Source: Nocardiopsis ganjiahuensis DSM 45031
GTDB taxonomy: Bacteria > Actinomycetota > Actinomycetes > Streptosporangiales > Streptosporangiaceae
Assembly (NCBI RefSeq): GCF_000341085.1
Contig: NZ_ANBA01000014.1
Span: 248,001-312,000 of the forward strand
DNA: 64,000 nucleotides
Direction: 5' to 3'
Shown here: in pieces, positions 44,503-55,600 of the stretch
Position numbering within the stretch: position 1 is the stretch's first letter
Layout: each line of letters starts with the position of its first letter
The notes under the pieces: generated by a model
Told to the model about the DNA's origin: nothing
Database searches by the model: none
The model's input: only the letters and a program-made list of their open reading frames with translations
Position numbers and translations under genes: made by a program

Positions 44503-44529
44503 AAGCATCGGATTAGAAGTCCGATGCTT
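44503..44529. terminator. hairpin with tRNA-like loop
   Basis: A perfect 10-bp stem (AAGCATCGGA / TCCGATGCTT) closes a 7-nt loop. On the minus strand the loop is CTTCTAA, identical to the anticodon loop of tRNA-Arg(UCU), and 12 bases are shared with the tRNA relic at 58972-58983. Without a D-arm or T-arm it is not a tRNA. The simplest role is a terminator at the end of the minus-strand SMI1 gene. Confidence 0.5.
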
Positions 44530-44723
44530 TCGTGCCTGTACGTGCCACAGGGTGCCGTTTCATCCCAATCCATCCGATCACTGCTGTCGTTTCGTGTCAA
44601 GGGATGCCGCCCGATGACCTCCCGGTCCAGAACTGCGGAGCACGAACGGAGCACGCAGCTCTCGGACGAGTCCGATGGTGCGTTGGGTGTTTCCCGCGAG
44701 GACACGGCCCGTCATCGCCGTTC

Positions 44724-45422
44724 CTACTTCTTCCTCTGGAAGCGCTGGCGGGGGAGTACCTCAGACGTGGCGACCCAGCCGAGGTACCAGTCCGTGAAGC
44801 TGATCCTTGTCTGTGGTGTGCCCAGGGGGCGGAAACCTCCCTCGGCCGGAAAGCCGTCGACCCACATGTTTCCGCGCTCGGCTCCGGTCATGACGAGCCA
44901 GTGGAAGTGGTCGCAGCCCTCGTGGCTCAGGCACACGGCCCCCTCCGCGAGCCTGTTGAAGAGGTCGTCGTCGGCGCCCCGCCACTCGCGGTACGCGGCG
45001 TCGAACGCCTCCTGCGTCGCGAAACCAGCCCGGTCCGGTTCCCTGTCCTCATGCTCGGCCAAGAGGCGTTCCCGTTCCTGGGCCGTGGGGAAGGGAACGG
45101 ACAAGGTGGCGTGTCGGGTCGAGGGCCCTTCCCCGATCCATGCCCACCCGGTTGCTGTTCTGCGCAGGGTGCTGAGCCCGTACCCGGGGCCCGCTCCGCC
45201 AGCGCCGACCTCCAGGAGGAACCCGCGGTAGTCGTCAGGCAGCGAGACACCCCACTGCATCTCCGCCTCAGCCACCTCCGCCTCTGAGAGCGGAACGGCG
45301 AGTGGCAGGCTGCGTCCGTTGGCTCCGTACTGATCCCGCGCTCCGGGCACGTCGTGCTCCCGGGCCGCAGGAGCAAGGGCTTGGACCCGCTCACAGACAC
45401 GGCTCCATCTTGTTGTCCTCAC
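44724..45422 (-). CDS. SMI1/KNR4 family protein
   Basis: This 232-residue protein has the SMI1/KNR4 core: AEAEMQWGVSLPDDYRGFLL near residue 52, EVGAGGAGPGYGLSTL, and later VCLSHEGCDHFHWLVMTG and GNMWVDG. It begins with GTG 45422. The family often confers immunity to secreted nuclease or other polymorphic toxins; the closest toxin locus starts 635 bp away on the other strand. It could guard against a related toxin or be a kept orphan. Confidence 0.85.
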   Translation of the reverse strand: MRTTRWSRVCERVQALAPAAREHDVPGARDQYGANGRSLPLAVPLSEAEVAEAEMQWGVSLPDDYRGFLLEVGAGGAGPGYGLSTLRRTATGWAWIGEGPSTRHATLSVPFPTAQERERLLAEHEDREPDRAGFATQEAFDAAYREWRGADDDLFNRLAEGAVCLSHEGCDHFHWLVMTGAERGNMWVDGFPAEGGFRPLGTPQTRISFTDWYLGWVATSEVLPRQRFQRKK

Positions 45423-46056
45423 GGGCTGAAGCGTAGATCAAGGGATGGACGCTGATGCAGGGCTGCCGGAGGTCGAGGCCAGCGACGTGTCGCGAACTGG
45501 GCGCTGGGCGAGCAGGGGAGCCCTGGCCACGTGTAACCGTTGGCTGGGGATCGTGATTCTAGGTCGCCGTGTCTGTGCGGGAACGAGCTTGCTTAGAACG
45601 CTGGTGGCAGGGGGTGAGGGAACCCATCATGTCGTTCCGGCAGGCCACGGCGGAAGCCGAGGCGTATGTGGCTGAAGAGAAATGGCCCCGTCTCGGTTCC
45701 ACATGGGCTGGCCGATAGTAAAGCAATCTCCGGACCGCAGCCTTACAAAGCTGTGAACTGGGAATTCATGGCCTTCAGTGTCGGCCACGACTCTGAGCCT
45801 GTTGACTCGGAAGCGTTCTAAACCTCAAGCCTTTGGCCTTTCGTGGCCACAGGCCAATCGGGCGCCTACCCAGCGTTATAGCTGCTGTTCAAGACAGCTG
45901 GGCATCTCCGGAGTGATGTGCATCTCTCCGGGTTTGTTTGTTTTGTCCTGCTAACTTCCCTTCCGGTTCCAGGACATCGACCGGGGCCAGCCCGACCCCG
46001 GGCTGAGCAATTCCCCACTCGGTCATCCCCTACCTGGGTCTAGAGAGCACTCCGCC
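45423..46056. other. 634-bp region upstream of the toxin locus
   Basis: The only gene-like item is a 29-codon frame at 45629-45718 (MSFRQATAEAEAYVAEEKWP) resembling the first helix of a YrhB/Imm35-type immunity protein and then stopping. The rest, 45719-46056, is AT-richer, contains no gene and should hold the promoter of the LamG/RHS operon. Confidence 0.4.
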
Positions 46057-49000
46057 ATGCCCCGCGCCGTGTGTACAGCGACCGCCGCTGCCCTGTCAGC
46101 CGTGTTGCTCGCCCCCTTCCTGTACTCGAGCGCCCACGCGCATGAGGAGCCCGGGCCGCCTCCTGGTGAGGGTTCGGTCTCCACCGCGGAGCTGTCTGAG
46201 CAGGCCGCCCTCACCGAGGCGAGCCAGACCGGTGAACCGGTGGAGATCGCCGGGGCCACCACCGAGACCACCCGCCATCTGGCCAACCCCGACGGCAGCT
46301 TCACGATGGAGCAGAACGCCCATCCGGTCCGGGTGCGTGAAGGTGACGGGTGGACCCCTGTGGACACCGATCTGGTGGTCGACTCCCAAGGCCGGGTGCG
46401 CCCCAAAGCCGTGGTGGCCGACATCGTCTTCTCCGGTGGCGGGGACGGTGCGCTGGCGAGCATCGGTTTGGGCTCCAACTTGGTGGAGTTGGGCTGGCAC
46501 GAGGACCTGCCCGCACCGGTGCTCGAAGGCGACCAGGCCACCTACCCCGACGTGCTACCCGACGTGGACCTGGTGCTGACCGCCGGGGTCGACGGGTTCG
46601 GGCAGGTACTGGTGGTGCACACCCCTGAAGCAGCCCAGCACGAGAAGCTCGCCGACCTGGAACTGGGTTTGGCCACCCAGGGCGTGAGCATGCGCCTGGG
46701 TGAGCACGGCAACCTGGACGCCATCGGCGACAGGGGCCAGGAGAGCGTGTTCAGCGCCGTGGCACCGGCCATGTGGGACTCCTCGGGGGAGGAGGAGATG
46801 GCCGAGGACGCCACCCTCATGGCGCCGACCGGTGCCCGCACCGCTCTGCTGGACGTGGATCTGACCCCGGACAGGATTCGCCTGGTCCCGGACGCGGCGA
46901 TGCTCGCCGACGAAACCACCCAGTACCCGGTCTACATCGACCCCTCAGTCGCGGTCAGCCGGGTCGGGCGCACTTACGTCAACCGCAACTACCCCACCCA
47001 GTCGTACTGGAACTACGCCACCTCCCACACCCCCGGCGTGGGCTACGAACCAAACGAGACCAGCACCAAGCGGGCGTTCTGGCGGTTCAGCATCGACTCG
47101 CGCACCAAGAACGCTGACATCACCCGGGCCACCTTCCGAGCCAAGGTCACCCACGCCTACGGGTGCACCAACGCCCAGGTGCAGTTGTGGCGCACCAACG
47201 CCATCACCTCCAACACCACCTGGAACTCCCAGAACTCGTCCTCGTTCTGGAACACCAGGCTCGACACCCGCACCATCAACGCCGGACGCGCCAACTGCCC
47301 CGGCGGTGCCTCTCCGACGGTGGAGTTCAACGCGACCACCGGCTACCTGTGGAGCCGCGACGCCGGACACGCCACCACCACCGTGGGGTTGCGCGGCAAC
47401 GAGACGCGCTCGAGCAGCAACTGGGACTGGCGGCGCTTCGCCTCCAACCCCACCCTGCAGGTGGACTACAACAACCCGCCTGAGATTCCCACCCGGGTTT
47501 CGGACTCCCACGGCGGCGAATGCGCCACCGACCCCGACAACCCGCGGCTGATTAACCAGACCCGTCCCACCTTCACCGCCTATGTGCGCGACCGCGACTC
47601 CACCTCCGCCAACCGGCAGAAGGTCAAGACCCGCTTCGCCTGGTGGGTCGACGGCCAGCGCCTGGGGGATGTGGACACCTCAATGACCGACATCGCCGTG
47701 TGGTCCTCCGGCTCCTTCCAGTCAGTACGCTCGGGCACTCTGCCTGAGAACGTGCTGATCACCTACCGGGCCAACGCCAACGACGGCATCTCCTGGTCGG
47801 GCTGGTCCACCCGCTGCTACCTCATGGTCAGTACCGATCGCCCCGAGCAGGGACCCGAGGTCACCTCCACCGATTACCCGGCCGGCGACGTCTTCCACGG
47901 TTCCCCGGGGCTGCCGGGCGAGTTCACTTTCTCCAACAACGGTGTCGAAGGCGCCACCGGTTACAAGTACGCCCTCAACGACGACTCCTGCGTCACCGAG
48001 GTCGAGCCCGACACCCCCGGTGGATCGGTGACCCTCACCCTCACCCCCCGTCTGGAAGGCCCCAACCGGATCTACGCCCGCACCGTGGACGCCTTCGGTA
48101 ACTCCTCCGACTGCGTACTGGCCTACACCTTCCTGGTCGCACCCCCCAGCGACCCCGTCGCCCACCTGGCCTTCAACGAAGGCCAGGGCGACCGCGCCTC
48201 CGACGCCATCGACCCCGAACGCGGCGCCACCCTCACCGAAGGCGTCGACTGGGTCCGCGGCCGCGTCGGCACCGTCGAAAACCCCGACACCAACCCCACC
48301 CCCCGCCTGAACGGCACCGCCGTCCACACCAGCGGCTACACCGACGGCGACCCCGGACCCTACGACCAGATCAACGCCGACTACCCGGCCGTAGACACCT
48401 CCGGCACCTTCTCGGTCTCGGCCTGGGTCAAGCTCGACCGCGCCCACGCCCACCACACCGCGGTGGCCCAGGAAGGCGAGGAACAGAGCGCCTTCCACCT
48501 GGGCTACCAGGGCAACACCGGCGAGTGGGTGTTCAAGATGTCCCCCGAGGACCAGTACTGGGACGGCTCCCGCGAATGGGCCGTCGTCACCTCCTCCGCC
48601 CCGGCCGAAACAGGGGTCTGGACCCACCTGGTGGGTACTCACGACTCCCAGACCGGTGAGCTGGTCCTGTACGTGGACGGCATCCGCCAAGGCAGGGCCA
48701 CCCACACCGGCCCCTGGGAGGCCACCGGCCCCCTGACCGTGGGCCGCGCCCTCTTCCAAGGGGCAGCGAACTACTACTGGCCCGGAGCCGTCGACGACGT
48801 CAAGGTCTGGGACCGCCTGGTCCTGGACCAGACCGTCACCGACGCCGAACAGCACTCCGAAGTGTGGAAACTGGCCAACCGCCCCCTGGCCCCCGAAGGA
48901 CGCTGGGCGCTGGACGAATACCAGGGCACCACCGTGGCCGACTCCACCGACCACAGCCTGCACGCCACCCTGCACGCCGACCCCGACACCGCCTGGGACC

Positions 49001-49578
49001 TGGCCGAGAACGACGTCACCTTCTCACCCGGCGTCCGACTCAACGGCGACGACGAGTACATCCAAGCCACCGGCCCAGCGATCCGCACCGACCGCAGCTT
49101 CACCACCGCCGCCTGGGTGCGCCTGGACGAGACCGGCCAGGGCGTCAACACCTCCGCTCTGAGCCAAGCCGGCCAGTACCAGAGCGGCTTCCATTTGGGC
49201 TACCAGGGCTCCAACGGCAACTGGACCTTCAAAATGGCCCCCCACGACGACGCCCCCACCGACGGCTCGGCCGGATGGACCTACGCCTACTCCACCACCC
49301 CCGCCCGGCTGGGCGAGTGGGCCCACCTGGCCGGGGTCTACGACCACACCAGCGGCCAACTCGTCCTGTACGTCAACGGATTCGAAGAATCCCGCGTGAG
49401 CGTCGACCATGCCTGGCACGCCGACGGCCCAGTGCGCATCGGCAGCGGACAGCACCGCGGTAACAACACCTATTTCTGGACCGGCGACCTCGACGACGCC
49501 CACACCTACCAAGGGGTGCTCAACGAACGCGAGCTCTCCCAGATCTACGCCGGAGAGATCCCCGTCCCGCGACTGTGA
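46057..49578 (+). CDS. large secreted protein with two LamG domains
   Basis: This is a protein of 1173 residues. A signal peptide (AALSAVLLAPFLYSSAHA, cleavage near residue 28) sends it out of the cell. An N-terminal part contains DVLPDVDLVLTAGVDG and a DNRLR-like beta domain (DPSVAVSRVGRTYVNRNYPT); Fn3/Ig-like strands follow. Two concanavalin-like LamG domains, about 690-940 and 950-1165, are near repeats of each other (SAFHLGYQGNTGEWVFKM and SGFHLGYQGSNGNWTFKM). Such proteins precede RHS toxins in many actinomycetes and probably bind sugars at the surface or help display the toxin. It ends 78 bp before the RHS gene. Confidence 0.88.
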   Translation: MPRAVCTATAAALSAVLLAPFLYSSAHAHEEPGPPPGEGSVSTAELSEQAALTEASQTGEPVEIAGATTETTRHLANPDGSFTMEQNAHPVRVREGDGWTPVDTDLVVDSQGRVRPKAVVADIVFSGGGDGALASIGLGSNLVELGWHEDLPAPVLEGDQATYPDVLPDVDLVLTAGVDGFGQVLVVHTPEAAQHEKLADLELGLATQGVSMRLGEHGNLDAIGDRGQESVFSAVAPAMWDSSGEEEMAEDATLMAPTGARTALLDVDLTPDRIRLVPDAAMLADETTQYPVYIDPSVAVSRVGRTYVNRNYPTQSYWNYATSHTPGVGYEPNETSTKRAFWRFSIDSRTKNADITRATFRAKVTHAYGCTNAQVQLWRTNAITSNTTWNSQNSSSFWNTRLDTRTINAGRANCPGGASPTVEFNATTGYLWSRDAGHATTTVGLRGNETRSSSNWDWRRFASNPTLQVDYNNPPEIPTRVSDSHGGECATDPDNPRLINQTRPTFTAYVRDRDSTSANRQKVKTRFAWWVDGQRLGDVDTSMTDIAVWSSGSFQSVRSGTLPENVLITYRANANDGISWSGWSTRCYLMVSTDRPEQGPEVTSTDYPAGDVFHGSPGLPGEFTFSNNGVEGATGYKYALNDDSCVTEVEPDTPGGSVTLTLTPRLEGPNRIYARTVDAFGNSSDCVLAYTFLVAPPSDPVAHLAFNEGQGDRASDAIDPERGATLTEGVDWVRGRVGTVENPDTNPTPRLNGTAVHTSGYTDGDPGPYDQINADYPAVDTSGTFSVSAWVKLDRAHAHHTAVAQEGEEQSAFHLGYQGNTGEWVFKMSPEDQYWDGSREWAVVTSSAPAETGVWTHLVGTHDSQTGELVLYVDGIRQGRATHTGPWEATGPLTVGRALFQGAANYYWPGAVDDVKVWDRLVLDQTVTDAEQHSEVWKLANRPLAPEGRWALDEYQGTTVADSTDHSLHATLHADPDTAWDLAENDVTFSPGVRLNGDDEYIQATGPAIRTDRSFTTAAWVRLDETGQGVNTSALSQAGQYQSGFHLGYQGSNGNWTFKMAPHDDAPTDGSAGWTYAYSTTPARLGEWAHLAGVYDHTSGQLVLYVNGFEESRVSVDHAWHADGPVRIGSGQHRGNNTYFWTGDLDDAHTYQGVLNERELSQIYAGEIPVPRL

Positions 49579-49616
49579 TCTCGCGTTCCACCCTCGCCCC
49601 TGTTCTCCCCCTGATC

Positions 49617-49644
49617 GTCACCCCGCCCCGCAAGGCGGGGTGAC
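49617..49644 (+). promoter_or_regulatory. hairpin abutting the RHS ribosome site
   Basis: A perfect 11-bp stem (GTCACCCCGCC / GGCGGGGTGAC) with a 6-nt loop ends at the base directly before AGGAGG (49645-49650) of the RHS gene. It could partly terminate transcription from the LamG gene or modulate translation of the toxin. Confidence 0.65.
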
Positions 49645-49656
49645 AGGAGGCTTGCT

Positions 49657-52600
49657 GTGATTCCGCGCAGTGACACCCCTGACCCTGTTTCTACCTCTGC
49701 TGCTTCGACCAAGCCTGGTCCGATCCGTCGTGGCGTTACCTACGCGGTGGCCATGGTCATGGTCGCCGGGCTGCTGAACACGCTCCCGGCCTCGGCCACC
49801 GCGTTCAACCCCCGCCCGGAGGTGGAAGAACAGCCTTCGGTCGAGGGCAGTAACGCGGTCGCCCAAGCCCTGGAGCAGGACAACGCGGTCGCCGAGGCCG
49901 CAGTGACCGCTCCGGCGAAGGTGGCCTGGCCCGAAGCCACCAGCATCGACGTCGACCTTGACCAGAGTGCGGCTCGCACCCTCAGCGCGCAGGAGAACGC
50001 GCTGGTCACGGTGGAGGCCGTGACCGGTGAGGAGTTCGAGGACTGGGAAGTTCCCGAGCACTGGCAGGAAGTGCTGGAGGAAGAGGCCGCCAGCGAACTG
50101 CAGGAGCAGGCGGCCGAAGAACAGGTCGAGGAAGAGGTACTCGACGAGACGGTCGACGAAACGGTCGACGAAACCGCAGAGGAAGCCACTCCCGAAGAGG
50201 ACCTTGAGGCCACCGCGGTAGACGAAGAGGCCGCTGACAGCGAGAACGGGTCAGCCACCGCACGGGAACCAGAACCCTCCGAGGCTGAGGAAAGCACCCC
50301 CGACGAAGAAGCGCAGACCCTCGCAGCACCCGCGCAGGTCGAGCCGATCGAGGTCTCCGAACCCGAACCGGTCACCTCAGTCCAGATCGAGGTCCTGGAC
50401 CAGGACCAGGCCGAGCAGATCGGGGTCAACGGCCTGCTGCTGCGGGTGAGTCGCACCGACGACTCACCCACCATCGCGCCGGTCGAACTCGATATCGACT
50501 ACTCCGACTTCGCCGAGGCCTTCGGCGGCGACTACGCCTCCCGGCTGACCATGGTCGAGATCGACGAGTGCGTGCTCGACGACTCCTGCGACACCGGCGA
50601 CACCGTCAGCTACGACTCAGCCGAGCTGTTGGCCAACGACACCCACGAACAGCAGGTCACCGCTCGGGTGAGCGCCGCACCTCAAGGCGCCCTGATGGCG
50701 CTGGCCGCCGCCCCGGGCGGCGGCAACGGCGACTACGCGGCCACCCAGCTCTCGGCCGCCTCCAGCTGGAACGTCAACAACCAGTCCGGTGACTTCTCCT
50801 GGTCCTACGACTTCACCACCCCACCCGCCCCCAGCAGCCTCAACCCCGCCATCGGGCTGGGCTATTCCTCCGGAGGCGTGGACGGGCGCATCGCCACCTC
50901 CAACAACCAGACCTCCTGGATCGGTGACGGGTTCGCCTACGCCCCCGGCGCGATCGAACGCCGCTACTCCGCCTGCGTGGACTCCGGCCACGAGACCGGC
51001 GACCTGTGCTGGAACACCGACAACGTCACCCTTTCCATGACCGGCCACTCCGGTGCCCTGATCAAGGACGACGACGGTACCTACCGGCTCTCCAACGACG
51101 ACGGCACCAAGGTCGAGCGCCTCACCGGCGCCAACAACGGCGCCCATAACGGCGAGTACTGGAAGGTCACCACCCCCGACGGCACCCAGTACTTCTTCGG
51201 CCAAAACCGCCTGCCCGGCTGGTCCAGCGGCGACCCCGAAACCAAATCAGCGCAGACCCTCCCGATCTACGCCACCAAGTCCGGCCAGCCCTGCTACAAC
51301 GCCACCTTCTCCCAGTCCTGGTGCCAGCAGGCCAACAAGTGGAATCTCGACCACGTCGTGGACGTGCACGGCAACGTCATGACGTTCTACTACGACGCCG
51401 AGACCAACCACTACGGCCGCAACCTCACCAACACCGCCACCCCCTACGTGCGCGCCGCCAACGTCAAGCGCATCGAGTACGGGCTGCGCAGCGACGACGT
51501 CTACGCCACCGCCCCGGCCCGGGTGATCTTCTCCTCCTCCGAACGCTGCCTGGTCACCTCCTCCTTCGACTGCGCCGCCGACAAGCGCACCTCGGGCAAC
51601 GCCAAGCACTGGCCTGACGTGCCGCTGGACCAGGACTGCAAGTCGGGCCAGTCCTGCGCCGGACGCCATTCGCCGACCTTCTGGTCCACCAAGAAGCTCG
51701 ACGCCATCACCACCCAGATCCGGGTCGGCGGCTCCTACACCGACGTGGACACCTGGAAGCTGGAGCACTCCTTCCCCGAGGCTGGCGACGGCACCGGGCC
51801 CACCCTGTGGCTGGACTCCATCGAGCACGTGGGCAAGGTCGGCGGGACCGAAGCGATGCCCAAGATCAGCTTCGCGGGCACCCAGATGCCCAACCGGGTC
51901 GACTCACCCACCGATGACATCGCCCCGATGCTGCGCTGGCGCATTACCTCGATCTACACCGAGTCCGGCGGCCAGTTCGACATCACCTACTCCCAACCCG
52001 AGTGCGAACCCGGCAAAACACCCAAGCCGCACGAGAACACCAAACGCTGCTACCCGGTGCTGTGGACCCCCGAGGGAGGGGTGGAGCTGACCGACTGGTT
52101 CCACAAGTACGTGGTCACCGAGGTCAACGAAGTCGACCTGGTCTCAGACCAGCCCACGTTGACCACCAGCTACGACTACGTCGGAACCCCCGCCTGGCGG
52201 TACACCGAGGCCGACGGCATGGTCAAGGACAAGTACCGCACCTGGGCCGACTGGCGCGGTTACGACCGCGTCATCGTGCGCACCGGCCACGAGGGTGAGG
52301 AACGCACCGAGACCGAGTACCTGTACTTCCAGGGCATGCACGAGGACAAACAGCCCTCAGGCAAACGTTCGGTATCCATCACCGACTCCAGCGGTGAGGA
52401 ACACACCGACCACAAGGAACTCAGCGGTGCCCTACTGGAAACCATCACCCGTGATGGTGAGGGCGGCCAGGACATCTCCCGTGAGATCGACACCCCTTGG
52501 CTGAAGAAGACCGCCGAGGTCAAACACAGTTGGGGTAGTCAGACCGCGCACATGGTTCGGACCGAACAGGTGAACAGCTATGTGCGCCTAGCCGACGGAA

Positions 52601-55600
52601 CCTGGCGCCACGCACGGCTGGACCACACCTTCAACGACGACGGTGCTATCACCCGTACGCGTGACCACGGTGACGTGGGTGTGACCGGCGATGAGAAATG
52701 TGTCCACACCACCTACGTCAACAACACCGACGCACACATCCTCAACCTCGTTTCCCGTGCCGAGACCCTCGCCGTCGACTGTGGGGACACCCCGAACCGA
52801 CCCGAAGACGTCATCACCGACGAACGGGTCGCGTATGACGGTGGCGATCCCGGCGACACCCCTACCCATGGGCTGCCCACCAGCACTCAGAAACTCGACT
52901 CCTACTCCAATGGTGAACCCGTCTACCAGACGGTCGACCAGACTGAGTTTGACACTTTCGGCAACACTGTCAAAGAGATCAATACGGCTGGTCGGGTGAC
53001 CACCACCGAGTACGGTTTCACCGCCTCCGGGCTGCCGGAGTCAGTCACTGAGACCAACCCCCTGGGTCACAGCACCACCACCACGGTCGACCCCGCCCGT
53101 GGGCTCCCGGTTTCGGAGACCGATGCCAACGGCCGCACCATGAACATGGCCTACGACCCACTCGGCCGTGTCACATCGGTATGGCTGCCCGACCGCGACC
53201 CGGCCACGGACACCCCCACCGCGAAGTTCGAGTACCACGTCCGCCAGGACGGGCCTACCTCGATCACCACGCACACCCTGCAAAGTTCGACCGAATACGT
53301 CACCGGCCACGAGATCTTCGACGCCTTCCTACGGCCGCGCCAGACCCAGAGCCCCGCACCCGGTGGTGGCCGACTGGTCACCGACACCTTCCATGACACC
53401 CGCGGCCAGGTCGTCAAGGAACGCGCTCCGTACTACAACGCCGAGGAACCCACCGACACGCTATTCGTCGTCGCCAACGACGCCGAGATCCCCCGCCAAG
53501 GCGTCACTGTCTATGACGGCGTCGGCCGAGTCACTGACAACCTTCATGTCGCGTTCGGTGAGGAGCGTTGGCGCACCAGTACCGAACACCACGGGGACCG
53601 TACCCTGATCACCCCGCCCGACGGGGGCACGGCCGTCACCTCCATCGTTGACGTCCAAGGACGCCTGACCGAGGTACGAACTCACCACGGAGGCACACCC
53701 GAGGGCGACTACGACGCCATCGCCTACACCTACGCCAAGAACGACCAGCTGGCGACGGTGACCGACCCTGAGGGCAACGTCTGGCAATACACCTATGACA
53801 TGCGCGGTCGCCTGGTGCGCACCGATGATCCCATCAGCGGTGCCACCACGATGGGCTACAACGAGCTCGACCAGCTGGTGACCACCTCTGACGCGCGTGG
53901 TCAGACTTTGGCCTATGGATATGACGAGATCGGCCGTCAAGTCGGGCTCTACGAGGACTCGTCGCAAGGCGAGAAGCGGGCCGAGTGGGTCTACGACACC
54001 CTCGCCAAGGGGCACCTGACCTCGTCCACTCGCTACACCGACGGGGAGCCCTACACCACGCGTGTGGTGCGCTACGACCAGTTCTACCGGCCCACCACCA
54101 CCGAGATTCGCATTCCCGACAGCGAAGCGATGCTGTCCGGGCGATACCGCTTCTCCACCCAGTACAACTTCGACGGCTCGGTCCGAGCCCTGACCCTGCC
54201 CGCTGCCGGTGGCCTTGGGCAGGAAACCATCGCCTACAGCTACAACGAGTTGGGCATGCCCACTCACATGTCGTCGAGGCTCGACGACTACGTGACCGAC
54301 ACCGTCTACAGCAACACCGGTGAACTGCGTCAGATCGCCCTGGACACCGGAGTCTCTGCCGCCCACACCACGTGGATGACCTGGGACTACGACACCGCCA
54401 CCGGAAGGCTCGCGGAGACCACGCTGGTGCCCGAACGCGGCATCACCGGCTCCCTGGTGCACCAGCACTACACCTACGACGACGCGGGCAACGTCCTCAA
54501 CCTGCGCGACGAACCCACCGCCGACCACCTCCAGACGGACGTGCAGTGCTTCAGCTACGACCACATGCGACGCATGACCGGGGTCTGGACCCCCGATGCC
54601 AGCGGCGAACAGGCTTGCGCTGCTGAACCCACCGCGAGTGCTCTGGGCGGCGCGGCCCCCTACTGGCACGAATACACCTACGACACTCTGGGCAACCGCG
54701 AAACCGAGGTCCAGCACGGTGGACCCGGCGGTGACATCACCCGCACCTACACCCACGGCGGCGCAGCCGGTGTGGCGCCCCAGGCACTGACCCAGGTGGA
54801 GGAGTCCGGCCCTGCGGGGGACCGGTTGGAGACCTACTCCTACGACGAGGCCGGCAACATGATCGGCCGCACCACGGCCTCCCGCGACCAGGAACTGGAG
54901 TGGGATGTCGAGGGCAACCTGGCCCAGGTCACCGAAGAGGACGGGTCCCAGACCTCCTACACCTATGACGCCGACGGTCAGCGCCTGATCCGGGAGGACC
55001 CGACCTCCACCACCCTGTATCTACCGGGTATGGAACTGCGCCTGGACAAGGAAGACCTGGTCCAGGAGGCGACCCGGTTCTACTCCCATGCAGGCCAGAC
55101 GGTCGCGGTCCGCCAGAACGACGGCACCCTGACATGGATGCACGCCGACCACCACGGCACCGGGCAAGTCGCGGTCAATGCTCGGACCGGTGAGGAGACC
55201 CGCCGGTACACGACGGCGTTCGGTGTCGATCGCGAAAGCCACGGAGAATGGCCCTCCGACCGCGGTTTTGTGGGCGGCACTATCGATGCCTCCACCGGGC
55301 TGACCCAGCTTGGGGCGCGCGCCTACGATGCGGATCTCGGTCGATTCATCTCGGTGGATCCGATTATGGACGTGACCGACCATCAGCAGATGCACGGTTA
55401 CGTTTATTCGAACAACAACCCGGTGACCTTCACTGACCCCACTGGATTGTTCTGGGCGGGTGAGTCGGGATCAAGATACGCTACTTCTCGAATTTCTCCT
55501 GCTGCGCAATTGGTGCATGACAGGTGGTTGTACAACCAGCAGCACAACAACCGTAACAACCCCGTTGCTCTCCAAAAAGCGACGGAGCGATACAACCAAA

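Noticed and set aside
44503..44529. Possible tRNA-Arg gene
   Set aside because: Only an anticodon-like hairpin with a 10-bp stem is present; there is no D-arm, T-arm or acceptor, so it was kept as a terminator-like hairpin.
47722..48975. 417-codon minus-strand frame
   Set aside because: It is antisense to the LamG protein, whose signal peptide and repeats are clear.
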